A stretch of 64,000 nucleotides of DNA from CAZVFH01 sp964626415 (GTDB taxonomy: Bacteria > Patescibacteriota > UBA1384 > XYA2-FULL-43-10 > CAINNR01), in NCBI GenBank assembly GCA_964626415.1, contig CAZVFH010000001.1, positions 1 through 64,000 on the forward strand, read 5' to 3'. This document shows positions 13,737 through 22,983 of this stretch, piece by piece (positions within the stretch are counted from its first letter, which is position 1; the number at the start of each line of letters is the position of its first letter). Under the pieces are notes generated by a model. That model did no database searches and was not told the DNA's origin. It saw only the letters and a list, made by a program, of their open reading frames with translations. The position numbers and the translations under genes are program-made.

Positions 13737-15245
13737 ATGTTTGGCAATTTGTTCACACTAGTTAAAAACAATAAGTTCTTTGTCATTGCCCTAATTTTTA
13801 TTATTTCTACCGGATGCGGACTCCTGCTTTTCATTGATAAAAACTTGGATAGTATTTACTTTATTCCTTCTGAAATTCGGATAAATGATGCGTTAAGGGA
13901 AGCTGGATCCGTAGTTTCGTTTGAGGGGACAGTTGAGGTTCTTTCAAGGGGGATTGGTAACTGGTGGCCAGTGGCTGCCAATCAAATTTTGTATGCCGGT
14001 GATTCCGTACGCACGGTGAATGCTTCGAATGCTGTGCTTCTTGTGGATCTCGAAGTTATAACACTTGGTGCCGAGAGCGAAGTTGAGATAAAAATCGTCA
14101 GTAAATCGAAAATTGTAATTGATCAAAAATATGGAAAAAGTTATAGTGCTGTTGAAAAAAAGGAAGGTCAAATTTATCAAATTAGAAAAGATGATGTAGA
14201 GATTACCGCTTTGGGAACAGAGTTCTTGGTTGATGTGTCGAAAAATGAAAATGTTATAAGTACATACGTGTTCAAAAACAAAGTATTGTGCAAACTTTCG
14301 AAAGGGGAGTTTGAAATTGCTGAATTAAATAAATCCTTGCTAAATACCTCTACTCTTGAAAATGTTAATTCTCCCTTGAGCAATGATGAAAAAGAGTTAA
14401 ACAAGCCATACTTGGCACTTATGAAGAAATCTGAACAAATTATTGCCCAGAAAAAACAAGCAATAAAAAACAAAAGTGGATCAGCTACTACAAGTTCCGC
14501 CACCTCAACCAGCTCTTCAACAGCTTCGGGTAGCTCGGGTTCCGCATCAACTGGAAACTCCGGTGGATCTACTGGTGAATCTACGAATATTCAAGGAAGA
14601 TATAGCAACACATCAGTTGAAAGTATTGTAAATTCGTTAGCTTTAATTAAAGATGATGCAACTGGAGATTTTACAGAGCCAGGAGGAGGCGGTCCTCCCG
14701 GAGGCGTTTATCAATATTCTCCGATCGACTTGGATAATCTTTATATAGGAGTCCGTGATGGCAGGTTGTACATAAAATGGGCGCTCGCTGGTACTATACC
14801 GTCTACTCGTCAAACAATAGATGATAACATTATTAAATCCGTGACATACAATATTAAACTCAGTAATGAAGCCGATCCGAATTCCAGCAATAATTGTGGT
14901 GGCACTACTGCATTTATTCAAATTAATATCCAATATCATGACAACGGACAAATTTGGTACAACCCATGGTTTAACGCGATATGTAATAATTCTGGACCAT
15001 ATCAAACTGATGATGATTGGCGTTTTGCTACTACTGGTAACGGACTGGCTCACACTTACAACAGCGGGTTAGGAAAAAATTCAATTGTCTATAGCTACGC
15101 CATGTCTGATATGGGAAATTTCTTCAACGCAGGAGATACCTTAAAAATAGATATTTACAGCGAAGCCGAGAGTAATAATTGGGGACATTATTCATTTGAA
15201 GGCAATCCGCCCCCTTGGTCAAGCGTAGTCATTCCCGGAGTTTGA
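13737..15245 (+). CDS. FecR-domain surface protein with Ser/Gly-rich linker
   Basis: 502 residues. A membrane anchor (about 14-33) is followed by a FecR-type beta domain (about 55-190: VVSFEGTVEVLSRG, LYAGDSVRT, ALGTEFLVDV). A low-complexity linker of Ser, Thr, Ala and Gly spans about 245-285, and a C-terminal domain of about 190 residues rich in aromatic and Asn/Asp residues may be a beta-sandwich binding module. FecR domains in such proteins are usually extracellular. Likely a cell-surface protein anchored at its N-terminus. The Ser/Gly linker separates two globular parts. The start has a strong ribosome site (ggagggg). Ligand unknown. Confidence 0.65.
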   Translation: MFGNLFTLVKNNKFFVIALIFIISTGCGLLLFIDKNLDSIYFIPSEIRINDALREAGSVVSFEGTVEVLSRGIGNWWPVAANQILYAGDSVRTVNASNAVLLVDLEVITLGAESEVEIKIVSKSKIVIDQKYGKSYSAVEKKEGQIYQIRKDDVEITALGTEFLVDVSKNENVISTYVFKNKVLCKLSKGEFEIAELNKSLLNTSTLENVNSPLSNDEKELNKPYLALMKKSEQIIAQKKQAIKNKSGSATTSSATSTSSSTASGSSGSASTGNSGGSTGESTNIQGRYSNTSVESIVNSLALIKDDATGDFTEPGGGGPPGGVYQYSPIDLDNLYIGVRDGRLYIKWALAGTIPSTRQTIDDNIIKSVTYNIKLSNEADPNSSNNCGGTTAFIQINIQYHDNGQIWYNPWFNAICNNSGPYQTDDDWRFATTGNGLAHTYNSGLGKNSIVYSYAMSDMGNFFNAGDTLKIDIYSEAESNNWGHYSFEGNPPPWSSVVIPGV

Positions 15246-15313
15246 AATCAAATATTTAGAGGGTACAAAGAATCATCGGAGATATTATTTATGGATTTAA
15301 AAAAATAAAATTA

Positions 15314-15607
15314 ATGATGAAAAAAAATTTAAATAAGCCATACGATAATTTCTCAAAAAATGACTTAATTTTACGTGATCATCTGGCGGCGGATAGGACA
15401 ATTTTGGCTTGCGAACGCACGCTTCTGGCTTACATTCGAACCACTCTAACAGCATTTATCGCAGGATTAACTATTATAAAATTCTTTGAGGGTATATATT
15501 ATAAGTATCTAGGGTTTGCATTTGTCGTGGTTGGGGTGATTGTAACGATTTATGGAATAAAAAGTTACCTCAAACTTAAACTAAAAATAGAAAAATTTAC
15601 AAAGTAA
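15314..15607 (+). CDS. DUF202 (YidH-like) membrane protein
   Basis: 97 residues. The segment LAADRTILACERTLLAYIRT followed by TLTAFIAGLTIIKFFEG is typical of DUF202, a small inner-membrane family of unknown function. Two to three membrane segments are visible (about 45-60 and 66-85). Two consecutive ATG codons (15314, 15317) could serve as start; no clear ribosome site. A 53-residue conserved small protein follows. Confidence 0.8.
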   Translation: MMKKNLNKPYDNFSKNDLILRDHLAADRTILACERTLLAYIRTTLTAFIAGLTIIKFFEGIYYKYLGFAFVVVGVIVTIYGIKSYLKLKLKIEKFTK

Positions 15608-15621
15608 ATATAGGAGGAATT

Positions 15622-15783
15622 ATGGCAATCGTCGAAGAATCGGAGTTTAAAGGCAACAAAATGATTGTTCTGAAAAATGATGAGGAGGATAAATATCCTT
15701 TTCAATTTGGTTTAAAAAAAGCAAAACTCGTTGTTGAGAATATTGATGAGATCAAAAAGTTCGTCGAAAAATATGATAAATAA
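15622..15783 (+). CDS. Conserved small protein, 53 residues
   Basis: ATG at 15622 with an excellent ribosome site (aggagga, 15612-15618). The sequence opens MAIVEESEFKGNKMIVLKND and has the central segment KYPFQFGLKKAKLVVENID. I recall similar very small proteins in other Patescibacteria genomes, but no function is known. It ends 11 bases before the converging helicase stop. Confidence 0.65.
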   Translation: MAIVEESEFKGNKMIVLKNDEEDKYPFQFGLKKAKLVVENIDEIKKFVEKYDK

Positions 15784-15793
15784 TTTATGTTTA

Positions 15794-17041
15794 TCAGACA
15801 AAAGTTAATGCTTGGCCGGATTTTGAACCGCGGCCGGTTCTGCCGATGCGGTGAATATAGTCATTATAGGTTTGTGGGATTGTATAATTGATAACATGCG
15901 AAATATCGCCAATATCAAGTCCGCGGGCAGCGACATCGGTTGCTACTAATATATTGCAGTGGTCATTTCGAAAAGCAGTGAGCGACCTTGCTCTTTGGCT
16001 TTGGCGTTTATTCCCATGAATTGATTCGGCGCGGTGACCGTTTTTACTTAAATCATCGGCTAATTTTTCTACATCGCGCTTGGTTTCAGAAAAGATTAAA
16101 ACTTTTTTAAGTTCCGGTTGGTTTAGCAAGTTAGTTAATTTTGAAAATTTTTCTTCATGGGAGCTAACCCTAACAACATCTTGCAAAACATTGGCGGCTG
16201 TGTCGCCAGTTTTAACTGCAACTGTTATAGGGCTTACAAGAAATTTATTTACTAAGTTTCTGATTTTCTCCGGAATCGTTGCCGAGAAAAATAACGCCTG
16301 TTTTTTTTCTGGCAGAGTATTTAAAATTAAAGATATCTCTTCGACAAACCCCATATCAAGCATTCGATCAACTTCGTCAAGAACAATATTTTGAAATATA
16401 TTAAATTTCAAAAGTCCGCGACATGAAAGATCCCTCAATCGTCCCGGTGTTCCGATAACAAAATTTGGATTTTGTCTAAGGGCTTGAATTTGTCTTCCGA
16501 TCGGCATTCCGCCAACGCAAACAGCGGAGTAAATTCTCATACCAGATGAAAACGCGCGAAGTTCATTATCTATTTGAATTGCCAGTTCTCTTGTCGGGGC
16601 AATAATTAATACTTTTTCATACTTTGTATGATAAATTTTATTGATAAGCGGCAATAAAAATGCTGCTGTTTTTCCACTTCCGGTGTCTGCAAGGCCAATT
16701 AAATCCTTGCCATTCATAATCGGTAAAATCGCCTGGTCCTGAACTGGCGTTGGTTTTTGATAATTTCTTTTGTCTAAATTGAATTGTAATTCTTTGCAAA
16801 ATCTAAAATCAGCAAAATTATGAGAAATTTTGTTGTTTTCTGTTGAGTCCATTGAGATTGATCTTTTAACGAATTTTGAAATATCGATCTGTTCTCCGCG
16901 GGATCGTCGCGAAGATCTATTAAATGATCTACCAACTGTCGCGGAAAATCTTCCTCGGCTTTTAAATGAACTATTTCCTGAACCAAAACGATTCCTGCTC
17001 GAACGAAAACTCGAATTTCTGCTGAAACTTGTATTTTTCAT
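15794..17041 (-). CDS. DEAD-box RNA helicase
   Basis: 415 residues. Motifs are complete: Q motif YQKPTPVQDQAI, I ADTGSGKTAAF, Ia APTRELAIQ, Ib TPGRL, II VLDEVDRMLD (DEVD rather than DEAD), III FSATIP, IV LIFSETK, V ATDVAARGLDIG, VI HRIGRTGRG. A Ser/Arg-rich N-terminal tail of about 50 residues replaces the basic C-terminal tail common in RhlE and CsdA. The protein ends right after motif VI. Such helicases remodel rRNA or mRNA, often at low temperature. A long leader of about 140 bases precedes the gene, compatible with cold-type control. Confidence 0.9.
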   Translation of the reverse strand: MKNTSFSRNSSFRSSRNRFGSGNSSFKSRGRFSATVGRSFNRSSRRSRGEQIDISKFVKRSISMDSTENNKISHNFADFRFCKELQFNLDKRNYQKPTPVQDQAILPIMNGKDLIGLADTGSGKTAAFLLPLINKIYHTKYEKVLIIAPTRELAIQIDNELRAFSSGMRIYSAVCVGGMPIGRQIQALRQNPNFVIGTPGRLRDLSCRGLLKFNIFQNIVLDEVDRMLDMGFVEEISLILNTLPEKKQALFFSATIPEKIRNLVNKFLVSPITVAVKTGDTAANVLQDVVRVSSHEEKFSKLTNLLNQPELKKVLIFSETKRDVEKLADDLSKNGHRAESIHGNKRQSQRARSLTAFRNDHCNILVATDVAARGLDIGDISHVINYTIPQTYNDYIHRIGRTGRGSKSGQALTFV

Positions 17042-17185
17042 ACCATCTTTCTTTTTGCAACGAGAAAAATATCCCGATTGCTTTTAATTAATATTTCGAT
17101 TGCCCCAAATGGGAATTGCCGTATAGAACTTCGAAATATTTCACAACTTTCGCGATTCCATAGAACAATTTGTAACAACTATTTA

Positions 17186-17214
17186 ACTATAGCAGATATT
17201 AAATAATAATGCAA
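17186..17214 (-). promoter_or_regulatory. Promoter of the DEAD-box helicase
   Basis: On the minus strand, TTGCAT (17209-17214), 17-base spacer, TATAGT (17186-17191). The transcript would carry about 140 untranslated bases before the helicase ATG at 17041. Confidence 0.7.
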
Positions 17215-17220
17215 GACATA

Positions 17221-17247
17221 AAAAAAAGTGGCCACATTGCTGTGGCC
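17221..17247 (-). terminator. Intrinsic terminator of the pseudopilin gene
   Basis: Stem ggccaca/tgtggcc (17230-17236 with 17241-17247), loop ttgc, followed on the minus strand by a run of U from 17227 down to 17221. It lies 33 bases after the stop codon of the gene at 17280-17987 and just before the helicase promoter. Confidence 0.85.
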
Positions 17248-17279
17248 GTAAGGCGTTGAGGCAGAGGCAGAGGTGTAGG

Positions 17280-17987
17280 TTATGGGACCTTGACGACGCG
17301 CCAGTCGTTGAACGGCTCTGTCGCCGTCAATGCCGCGTTGTTCGCGTAGGTGCCATTCCGGCGCGCCCACTTGACATGACCGTCGCAGTATGACAGGTTG
17401 TTCCCACCGTTGTGCGAGGGAATCCCCCTGCAGCTCGTGGTACCGGGCCACTCGCCCGATGCCGAGTGCCGTGCGACGATGCAGAAGCTGTCGGTCAGCT
17501 GCACGGTGGTGGCCGGTTGCTGGATTGCGCTGTCCTTCTGATCGCCCGGGCCGGGGTCCGCCGGGTAGGCGACTCCTTGGAAGTTGCAGGCGCTGTGTCC
17601 CCAGTTGATGCCGTAGCCGCCGACATACCGCGCGCGTGGCGGCTGGTCACAGACCCAGCCCGGCGCACCGCAGAAGTTCGCATCGCAGCGGTAGCTCGGG
17701 CAGTTCAGGATCTGCAGGTTCTTCAGGTACGGCTCAATCAGCACCATCCACCAGTAGCCGTTGCCCCCCGTCGTTGAGTTCCAGCGCGCAACCGGCACGT
17801 TCCGCTCGTCGTAGTCCGAGGCGTACATCCGGCATGCCAGCGCCAGTTGCTTCAGATTGCTCTGGCAACTCGCCTGCCGCGCCTTCTCCCGTGCCCTGGC
17901 GAACACCGGGAACAGGATCGCCGCCAGAATCGCAATGATCGCGATCACAACCAACAGCTCAATCAGCGTGAATCCCTGTCGTTTCAT
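17280..17987 (-). CDS. GC-rich type II/IV pseudopilin (DUF1559-like)
   Basis: 235 residues from the ATG at 17987, which has a ribosome site aaaggtgg. The N-terminus is a class III prepilin signal: KRQG before the cleavage point, then [20 protein letters not shown] as the hydrophobic helix. It is followed by [22 protein letters not shown]-terminal H-x9-DG motif ([13 protein letters not shown]) matches the large pseudopilin family typical of Planctomycetes and Armatimonadetes. The coding sequence is conspicuously GC-rich compared with all neighbours, with codons such as GCC, CGC and CTG, so recent transfer is likely. Its promoter and terminator lie in flanking AT-rich DNA. No other pilus gene is nearby. 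Confidence 0.85.
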   Translation of the reverse strand: MKRQGFTLIELLVVIAIIAILAAILFPVFARAREKARQASCQSNLKQLALACRMYASDYDERNVPVARWNSTTGGNGYWWMVLIEPYLKNLQILNCPSYRCDANFCGAPGWVCDQPPRARYVGGYGINWGHSACNFQGVAYPADPGPGDQKDSAIQQPATTVQLTDSFCIVARHSASGEWPGTTSCRGIPSHNGGNNLSYCDGHVKWARRNGTYANNAALTATEPFNDWRVVKVP

Positions 17988-18040
17988 GATATGCACCACC
18001 TTTAGTGGCAGCATTTCCGCCGAAGCGGTTAGACAGCTAT

Positions 18041-18069
18041 ATGATATCCTGTTAAATTTCAAAAGTCAA
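18041..18069 (-). promoter_or_regulatory. Promoter of the pseudopilin gene
   Basis: On the minus strand, TTGACT (18064-18069), 17-base spacer, TATCAT (18041-18046). The spacer and -35 box are AT-rich like the host genome, while the DNA just downstream turns GC-rich. Confidence 0.75.
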
Positions 18070-18089
18070 TACTTTTTAAAAATAAATGT

Positions 18090-18119
18090 TTGACATATTT
18101 AAATCATTTATGATATAAA
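18090..18119 (+). promoter_or_regulatory. Forward promoter upstream of fusA
   Basis: TTGACA (18090-18095), 18-base spacer, TATAAA (18114-18119). It faces fusA, 280 bases away. The stretch between them carries a miniature inverted-repeat element (18201-18350) and no gene. Confidence 0.65.
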
Positions 18120-18200
18120 TGATGATGCAAGGGGAAATTTTTGTTTTAGCAGGAGCTAAAATCCCTACTAAATTACCAATAATATCCCGTAATTACTTAA

Positions 18201-18350
18201 TTACCTTGAATCACAAAATACATTTTTCTGTCATCCCGAACTTGTTTCGGGATCTCAGCAGTCGATTACTGAGATGCTGAAACCCTCCATAGGCGGGCAG
18301 GCAAGTTCAGCATGACAACTATTTATCAATTTCGTAATTCAAGGATAATA
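18201..18350. mobile_element. Miniature inverted-repeat element, copy 1
   Basis: Ends are ttaccttgaatcacaaaat and aatttcgtaattcaaggataa, imperfect inverted copies. The inside holds a second palindrome (catcccgaacttgtttcgggat) and a second arm pair ending in ttcagcatgacaac. Copies 2 and 3 lie at 33098-33236 and 55990-56132. No coding capacity; I call it MITE-like. Confidence 0.65.
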
Positions 18351-18398
18351 GCTATTCCATAATTTTGCATTTTGATTTTTGAATTTTGAATTATTATT

Positions 18399-20471
18399 AT
18401 GCGTGACTATCCTTTAGAAAAAGTTAGAAACATCGGCATCGCCGCTCATATTGATGCCGGAAAAACGACCGTTACCGAACGGGTGCTTTATTATACCGGC
18501 AAAAAACATAAAATTGGTGAAGTGCACGAAGGCGCAGCCGAAATGGACTGGATGGAGCAGGAAAAGGAGCGGGGAATTACAATCACTTCGGCGGCGACAA
18601 CCTGTTTTTGGAATGATACTCGAATAAATATAATTGATACTCCTGGACATGTTGATTTTACCGTTGAAGTTGAACGCTCGCTTCGAGTTCTTGACGGCGC
18701 TATTGTTGTGTTTGACGGTAAAAATGGAGTTGAGCCGCAATCCGAGACCGTTTGGCGCCAAGCGGAAAAATATAAAGTTCCGCGAATCTGTTTTATTAAT
18801 AAATTAGACGCAATTGCCGGTGATTTTTATATGAGTTTTTTCTCAATTTGCCAGAAACTTCGCGCCAATGCTGTTGCAATGCAGCTTCCAATTGGTGTTG
18901 AAAGTAACTTTTCCGGTGTTGCTGACCTACTTTTGCGCAAGGCCTATATTTGGAGCTCTGATGATCTTGGAAAGACATATAAAACATCTGATATCCCAGA
19001 AAATTTGAAAGATGAAGTTGAAAAATGGCGCGCCGATTTGATTGAAAAAATTGTCGAAACCAATGATGAATTATTGGAAAAATACCTCGCTGGCGTTGAA
19101 CCAAGTATTGAAGAGTTAAAATCTGCCATCCGCAAAGCAACAATTTCAGGTAAAATCTATCCGGTTTTTGCCGGCACTGCTCTGAAAAACAAAGGAATTC
19201 AGACACTTCTTGACGCCGTTGTCGAATATCTGCCCTCGCCGCTAGAGATTCCTGCTCCAAAGGCAAAAGTTGCCGGCAGTGATGAAGAAATTGAACTAAA
19301 TCCTTCAGATGATGGACCATTTTGTGCTCTTGCATTTAAGATTGCTGCCGACCCATTTGTTGGCAAATTAACATTTTTCCGAGTTTACTCTGGCAAGTTA
19401 TCTTCTGGTTCATACATTTTAAACACCAGGTCCGGCGAAAAAGAACGAATCGGTCGAATTTTGCGTATGCATGCTAACCATCGCGAAGAAGTTTCCGAAG
19501 TTTACTCCGGTGAAATTGCCGCCGCTGTTGGGCTTAAAGCAACTGTTACCGGCGATACACTTTGTGATCCAAGCAAGAAATTTATACTCGAAGAGATAAC
19601 CTTTCCACAGCCGGTTATTTCAATTGCAATTGAACCAAAAACCAAAGCTGATCAGGAAAAGATGGGTATTGCTCTTGCTCGCCTTGCTGAGGAGGATCCA
19701 ACTTTTCGTGTTCATACCGATCTTGATTCCGGCCAGACAATTATTGAAGGTATGGGTGAACTTCATCTTGAAATTATTGTTGATCGGATGAAGCGTGAGT
19801 TTAAAGTTGAAGCCAATGTTGGCAAACCGCAAGTCGCTTACAAGGAAACACTTAGGTCAACTGTTGAGCAGGAAGGAAAGTATATTCGTCAATCAGGCGG
19901 TCGCGGCCAATACGGCCATGTTTATCTTAAACTTGAGCCAAACGAAGAAGGCGCCGGCTTTGAATTTATCAACAAAATTGTCGGCGGCACGATTCCTAAA
20001 GAATTTATCTCTCCCTCTGAAGATGGAGCGCGTGAAGCGGCCGGGAAGGGCGTTATTGCCGGCTATCCGGTTGTTGATGTCAAAGTTACTTTGTACGACG
20101 GTTCATTTCACGATGTCGACTCCTCTGAAATGGCGTTTAAAATCGCCGCTTCTTTTGCATTTCAAGAAGGTTTTAAAAAAGCAAATCCGGTAATTCTGGA
20201 GCCAATAATGAAAGTTGAAACTGCAGTTCCGGAAGAATACACCGGTGATGTTGTTGGGGACTTAAATTCAAAACGCGGTCAAATAGAAGAGATGTCCGAT
20301 AGATCGGGGGCAAAAGTTATTGATTCGCTAGTTCCGTTGGCCTCAATGTTTGGTTATGCGACAACTTTGCGCAGTATGACACAAGGCAGAGGAAATTATA
20401 CTATGGAATTTGATCATTATGCCGAAGTTCCAAGAAATATCGCCGAGGAAATTATTGGGGGAAAACAATAA
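18399..20471 (+). CDS. fusA: Elongation factor G
   Basis: 690 residues, normal length. The GTPase domain has the P-loop [10 protein letters not shown], the switch II segment DTPGHVDFT and INKLDA in place of the usual NKMD. Domain II to V motifs include [20 protein letters not shown] and the C-terminal RGQIEEM. It drives ribosome translocation. S12 and S7 genes, normally upstream in the str operon, are absent; the gene is preceded by a mobile-looking spacer. tuf follows 222 bases later from its own promoter. Confidence 0.97.
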   Translation: MRDYPLEKVRNIGIAAHIDAGKTTVTERVLYYTGKKHKIGEVHEGAAEMDWMEQEKERGITITSAATTCFWNDTRINIIDTPGHVDFTVEVERSLRVLDGAIVVFDGKNGVEPQSETVWRQAEKYKVPRICFINKLDAIAGDFYMSFFSICQKLRANAVAMQLPIGVESNFSGVADLLLRKAYIWSSDDLGKTYKTSDIPENLKDEVEKWRADLIEKIVETNDELLEKYLAGVEPSIEELKSAIRKATISGKIYPVFAGTALKNKGIQTLLDAVVEYLPSPLEIPAPKAKVAGSDEEIELNPSDDGPFCALAFKIAADPFVGKLTFFRVYSGKLSSGSYILNTRSGEKERIGRILRMHANHREEVSEVYSGEIAAAVGLKATVTGDTLCDPSKKFILEEITFPQPVISIAIEPKTKADQEKMGIALARLAEEDPTFRVHTDLDSGQTIIEGMGELHLEIIVDRMKREFKVEANVGKPQVAYKETLRSTVEQEGKYIRQSGGRGQYGHVYLKLEPNEEGAGFEFINKIVGGTIPKEFISPSEDGAREAAGKGVIAGYPVVDVKVTLYDGSFHDVDSSEMAFKIAASFAFQEGFKKANPVILEPIMKVETAVPEEYTGDVVGDLNSKRGQIEEMSDRSGAKVIDSLVPLASMFGYATTLRSMTQGRGNYTMEFDHYAEVPRNIAEEIIGGKQ

Positions 20472-20474
20472 GAA

Positions 20475-20602
20475 AATTCGAAGCACGAAATCCGAAATTC
20501 GAAACAATATCGAAATTCAAATATAAAAATCCGAAATAGTTTTGAGTTTTGAATTTTCTTAATTCGAATTTGTTTCGAATTTCGATATTCGATATTCGGA
20601 TT
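20475..20602. repeat. Inverted AATTCGAA-rich spacer between fusA and tuf
   Basis: The left part (attcgaagcacgaaatccg, then gaaattcgaaac) is complementary to the right part (gaatttgtttcgaatttcg, then gatattcggattt), so the spacer can fold on itself. It has no U-tract immediately after the stem. Repeats of cgaaattcg recur within it. It may act as a transcript-end structure for fusA or be a dispersed repeat. Confidence 0.5.
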
Positions 20603-20623
20603 TGATTATAAATTGGAAATTTG

Positions 20624-20652
20624 TTGACTTTTGTTTTAGAATTTGTTAATCT
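20624..20652 (+). promoter_or_regulatory. Promoter of tuf and the S10 operon
   Basis: TTGACT (20624-20629), 17-base spacer, TAATCT (20647-20652). The tuf ATG follows about 40 bases later with ribosome site aaggag. No other strong promoter is seen until infA, so it may drive many ribosomal genes. Confidence 0.7.
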
Positions 20653-20693
20653 ACAATTAGATATTAAAAAAAATAATCAAATAAGGAGAAGAG

Positions 20694-21872
20694 ATGGCTG
20701 CTGAAAAATTTGAAAGAACAAAACCACATGTAAATGTTGGTACAATTGGTCATGTTGATCACGGGAAAACCACTTTGACGGCCGCTATTACCACAGTGCT
20801 GGCAAAAGAAGGTAAAGCAGAGGCAAGAAAATTTGATGATATTGACAACGCTCCAGAAGAAAAGGAACGCGGCATTACAATTGCAACATCTCATCAAGAG
20901 TATGAGTCGGATAAGCGTCACTACGCTCATGTTGACTGCCCCGGCCACGCTGACTATGTCAAAAATATGATCACCGGCGCGGCTCAAATGGACGGCGCAA
21001 TTTTGGTTGTTTCCGCTGCAGATGGTCCAATGCCACAAACACGCGAGCATATTCTGCTTGCAAAACAGGTTGGTGTTCCTAAGGTCGTCGTTTTCTTGAA
21101 TAAAATTGATATGGTTGATGATCTTGAACTTATTGATCTTGTTGAAATGGAAATCCGCGAGCTTTTAACAAAATATGAATTTGATGGCGATGATACTCCA
21201 ATTATCAGAGGCAGTGCGCTCAAAGCGCTCGAGGGTGATGCCGAAGGTGAAAAATCAATCAAAGAGTTAATTTCCGCAATTGACTCTTGGATTCCAGAGC
21301 CGACACGCGAAATTGACAAGCCGTTTTTGATGCCGATTGAAGATGTTTTTTCAATTAAAGGACGAGGAACAGTTGCAACCGGCCGCGTAACCCGCGGAAT
21401 TGTCAAAGTTAACGAAGAAGTTGAAATTGTTGGAATCAGAAAAACAGTTAAAGTTGTCGTTACCGGCGTTGAAATGTTTAGAAAAATGCTTGATCAAGGT
21501 CAAGCCGGTGATAATATTGGCGTCCTTCTCCGAGGAATCGAACGCGAAGATATCGAACGCGGACAAGTGCTTGCCAAGCCGGGCTCTGTTACCCCTCACA
21601 CTGAATTTGAAGCTCAAGTTTATGTTTTAACCAAAGAGGAAGGTGGCCGACACACCCCATTTACCAAAGGATACAAACCGCAATTTTACATCGGTACAAC
21701 TGATGTTACCGGCGAAGTCGAATTTGAAGGCGAAATGGTTATGCCTGGCGATGAAGTAAATATCAAAGTTAAGCTCATTGTTCCGATCGCTCTTGAAGAA
21801 AACCTTCGTTTTGCAATCCGTGAAGGTGGAAAAACCGTTGGTGCCGGAGTTGTCACAAAGATTGTTAAATAA
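20694..21872 (+). CDS. tuf: Elongation factor Tu
   Basis: 392 residues. GTPase motifs: [14 protein letters not shown], switch [41 protein letters not shown] and SALKALEG. The ribosome-binding and tRNA-binding domains follow ([31 protein letters not shown]). It delivers aminoacyl-tRNA to the ribosome. The usual bacterial threonine of switch I is kept. It has a strong ribosome site and its own promoter, and leads directly into rpsJ, 14 bases downstream. Confidence 0.98.
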   Translation: MAAEKFERTKPHVNVGTIGHVDHGKTTLTAAITTVLAKEGKAEARKFDDIDNAPEEKERGITIATSHQEYESDKRHYAHVDCPGHADYVKNMITGAAQMDGAILVVSAADGPMPQTREHILLAKQVGVPKVVVFLNKIDMVDDLELIDLVEMEIRELLTKYEFDGDDTPIIRGSALKALEGDAEGEKSIKELISAIDSWIPEPTREIDKPFLMPIEDVFSIKGRGTVATGRVTRGIVKVNEEVEIVGIRKTVKVVVTGVEMFRKMLDQGQAGDNIGVLLRGIEREDIERGQVLAKPGSVTPHTEFEAQVYVLTKEEGGRHTPFTKGYKPQFYIGTTDVTGEVEFEGEMVMPGDEVNIKVKLIVPIALEENLRFAIREGGKTVGAGVVTKIVK

Positions 21873-21886
21873 AAGTTGTAAATTAT

Positions 21887-22222
21887 ATGGCTGCATCCAA
21901 AGTTCAAAAAGAGGCAATTAAACAAAAAATTCGAATTAAGCTCAAAGCTTACGATTACCGTATTATCGATAAATCGGCAAAAGAGATTATCGAAACGGCA
22001 ATTCGCTCTGGCGCCAAAGTAAACGGTCCAATTCCGCTGCCAACAGAAATTTCAAAAACAACCGTTATCAAGTCACCAAACGTCTTCAAAAACAGCCGAG
22101 AACAATTCGAAATGCGGGTTCACAAACGTTTAATTGATGTTATTAATCCGACTTCCAAAACAATAGATCAGCTTATGGGACTTGATCTTCCCGCCGGTAT
22201 CGATATCGAAATAAAAATGTAG
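21887..22222 (+). CDS. rpsJ: Ribosomal protein S10
   Basis: 111 residues with the S10 pattern [20 protein letters not shown], the loop [15 protein letters not shown] and [20 protein letters not shown]. It is part of the 30S head and also the NusE partner of NusB in antitermination; nusB is at 51002. No clear ribosome site precedes the ATG. It has about 8 extra N-terminal residues compared with common S10. Confidence 0.95.
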   Translation: MAASKVQKEAIKQKIRIKLKAYDYRIIDKSAKEIIETAIRSGAKVNGPIPLPTEISKTTVIKSPNVFKNSREQFEMRVHKRLIDVINPTSKTIDQLMGLDLPAGIDIEIKM

Positions 22223-22300
22223 CTTTATATCTAAAAATATTAAAAGCCAAGGACAACATCGTAAAATTACGGTAGTTCCGGGCTATTTAGTTTTGATCTG

Positions 22301-22855
22301 ATGAAAATATTAATTGCTCAAAAACTTAGAATGACCAGGATTTTCAACGCCGAAGGCGAAGAGATTGCTGTCACAGCGCTAAAGTCAAAATTGACCGAGG
22401 TTTTTAAGTTAAAAAACTCGGAATCTGACGGTTATGAAGCGATAAAAGTTAAAGTTGCAAACCGAAAAATAAATAAATTTACTGAATTTGTTGGCACTTC
22501 TGATCTTTATACTAATATTTCTTCCCTTGTTGATGTTGATAAATTCTCTATCGGTGATGAAATCAAAATCATCGGAACTTCCAAAGGTAAAGGTTTTTCC
22601 GGCACGATTAAAAGATATCACTTCGCACAGGGTCCAAAATCACACGGCTCAAATCAGCAACGCCGACTTGGCTCAATAGGCGCCGGTTATCCGCAAAGAG
22701 TTCAAAAGGATCAAAAAATGCCCGGAAGAATGGGCGGCAAACAAGTTACGGTCAAGAATCTAAAGATTATCGATATTGACAAAGAAAAGCAAATAATTTT
22801 AGTTTCCGGCGCTGTTCCCGGTCCGGTTGGCAGTCAAGTTAAAGTAATAGGATAA
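22301..22855 (+). CDS. rplC: Ribosomal protein L3
   Basis: 184 residues, shorter than the usual 205-215. The core GTSKGKGFSGTIKRYHF and the loop region RLGSIGAGYPQRVQKDQKMP then GRMGGKQVTVKNLKI are intact. The shortening falls mainly in the N-terminal half. It nucleates 50S assembly. The 78 bases before it have no gene and no strong ribosome site. Confidence 0.95.
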   Translation: MKILIAQKLRMTRIFNAEGEEIAVTALKSKLTEVFKLKNSESDGYEAIKVKVANRKINKFTEFVGTSDLYTNISSLVDVDKFSIGDEIKIIGTSKGKGFSGTIKRYHFAQGPKSHGSNQQRRLGSIGAGYPQRVQKDQKMPGRMGGKQVTVKNLKIIDIDKEKQIILVSGAVPGPVGSQVKVIG

Positions 22856-22861
22856 TTTAAT

Positions 22862-22975
22862 AAAAGGAAAATTCTAACATTGACTTTGCAACACTGACTT
22901 TTCATTGACAAATGAAATCGGAATTAGTCAGTGCCCAGTCAGTGTAGTCGAGTCAGTGTTAGAATTTACATTATA
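22862..22975. repeat. ACACTGA-type spacer between rplC and rplD
   Basis: The arms attctaacattgact (22872 onward) and agtcagtgttagaat (ending near 22967) form a long inverted repeat. Inside are several copies of cactga or tcagtg. The same motif fills spacers at 35905-36018, 39282-39420, 44806-44865 and 59847-59890. Confidence 0.6.
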
Positions 22976-22983
22976 TATTAATT

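Noticed and set aside
13737..13840. Lipoprotein signal in the FecR-domain protein (STGC)
   Set aside because: The position three before Cys is Ser rather than Leu or a similar residue, and the hydrophobic stretch continues after Cys, so a membrane anchor is more likely.
17390..17938. Several forward reading frames opposite the pseudopilin gene
   Set aside because: Long frames arise by chance because the DNA is GC-rich; they have no ribosome site, and the minus-strand protein has a clear family match.
18796..19335. A 179-codon minus-strand frame inside fusA
   Set aside because: It is antisense to a universally conserved gene and has no recognisable motif.
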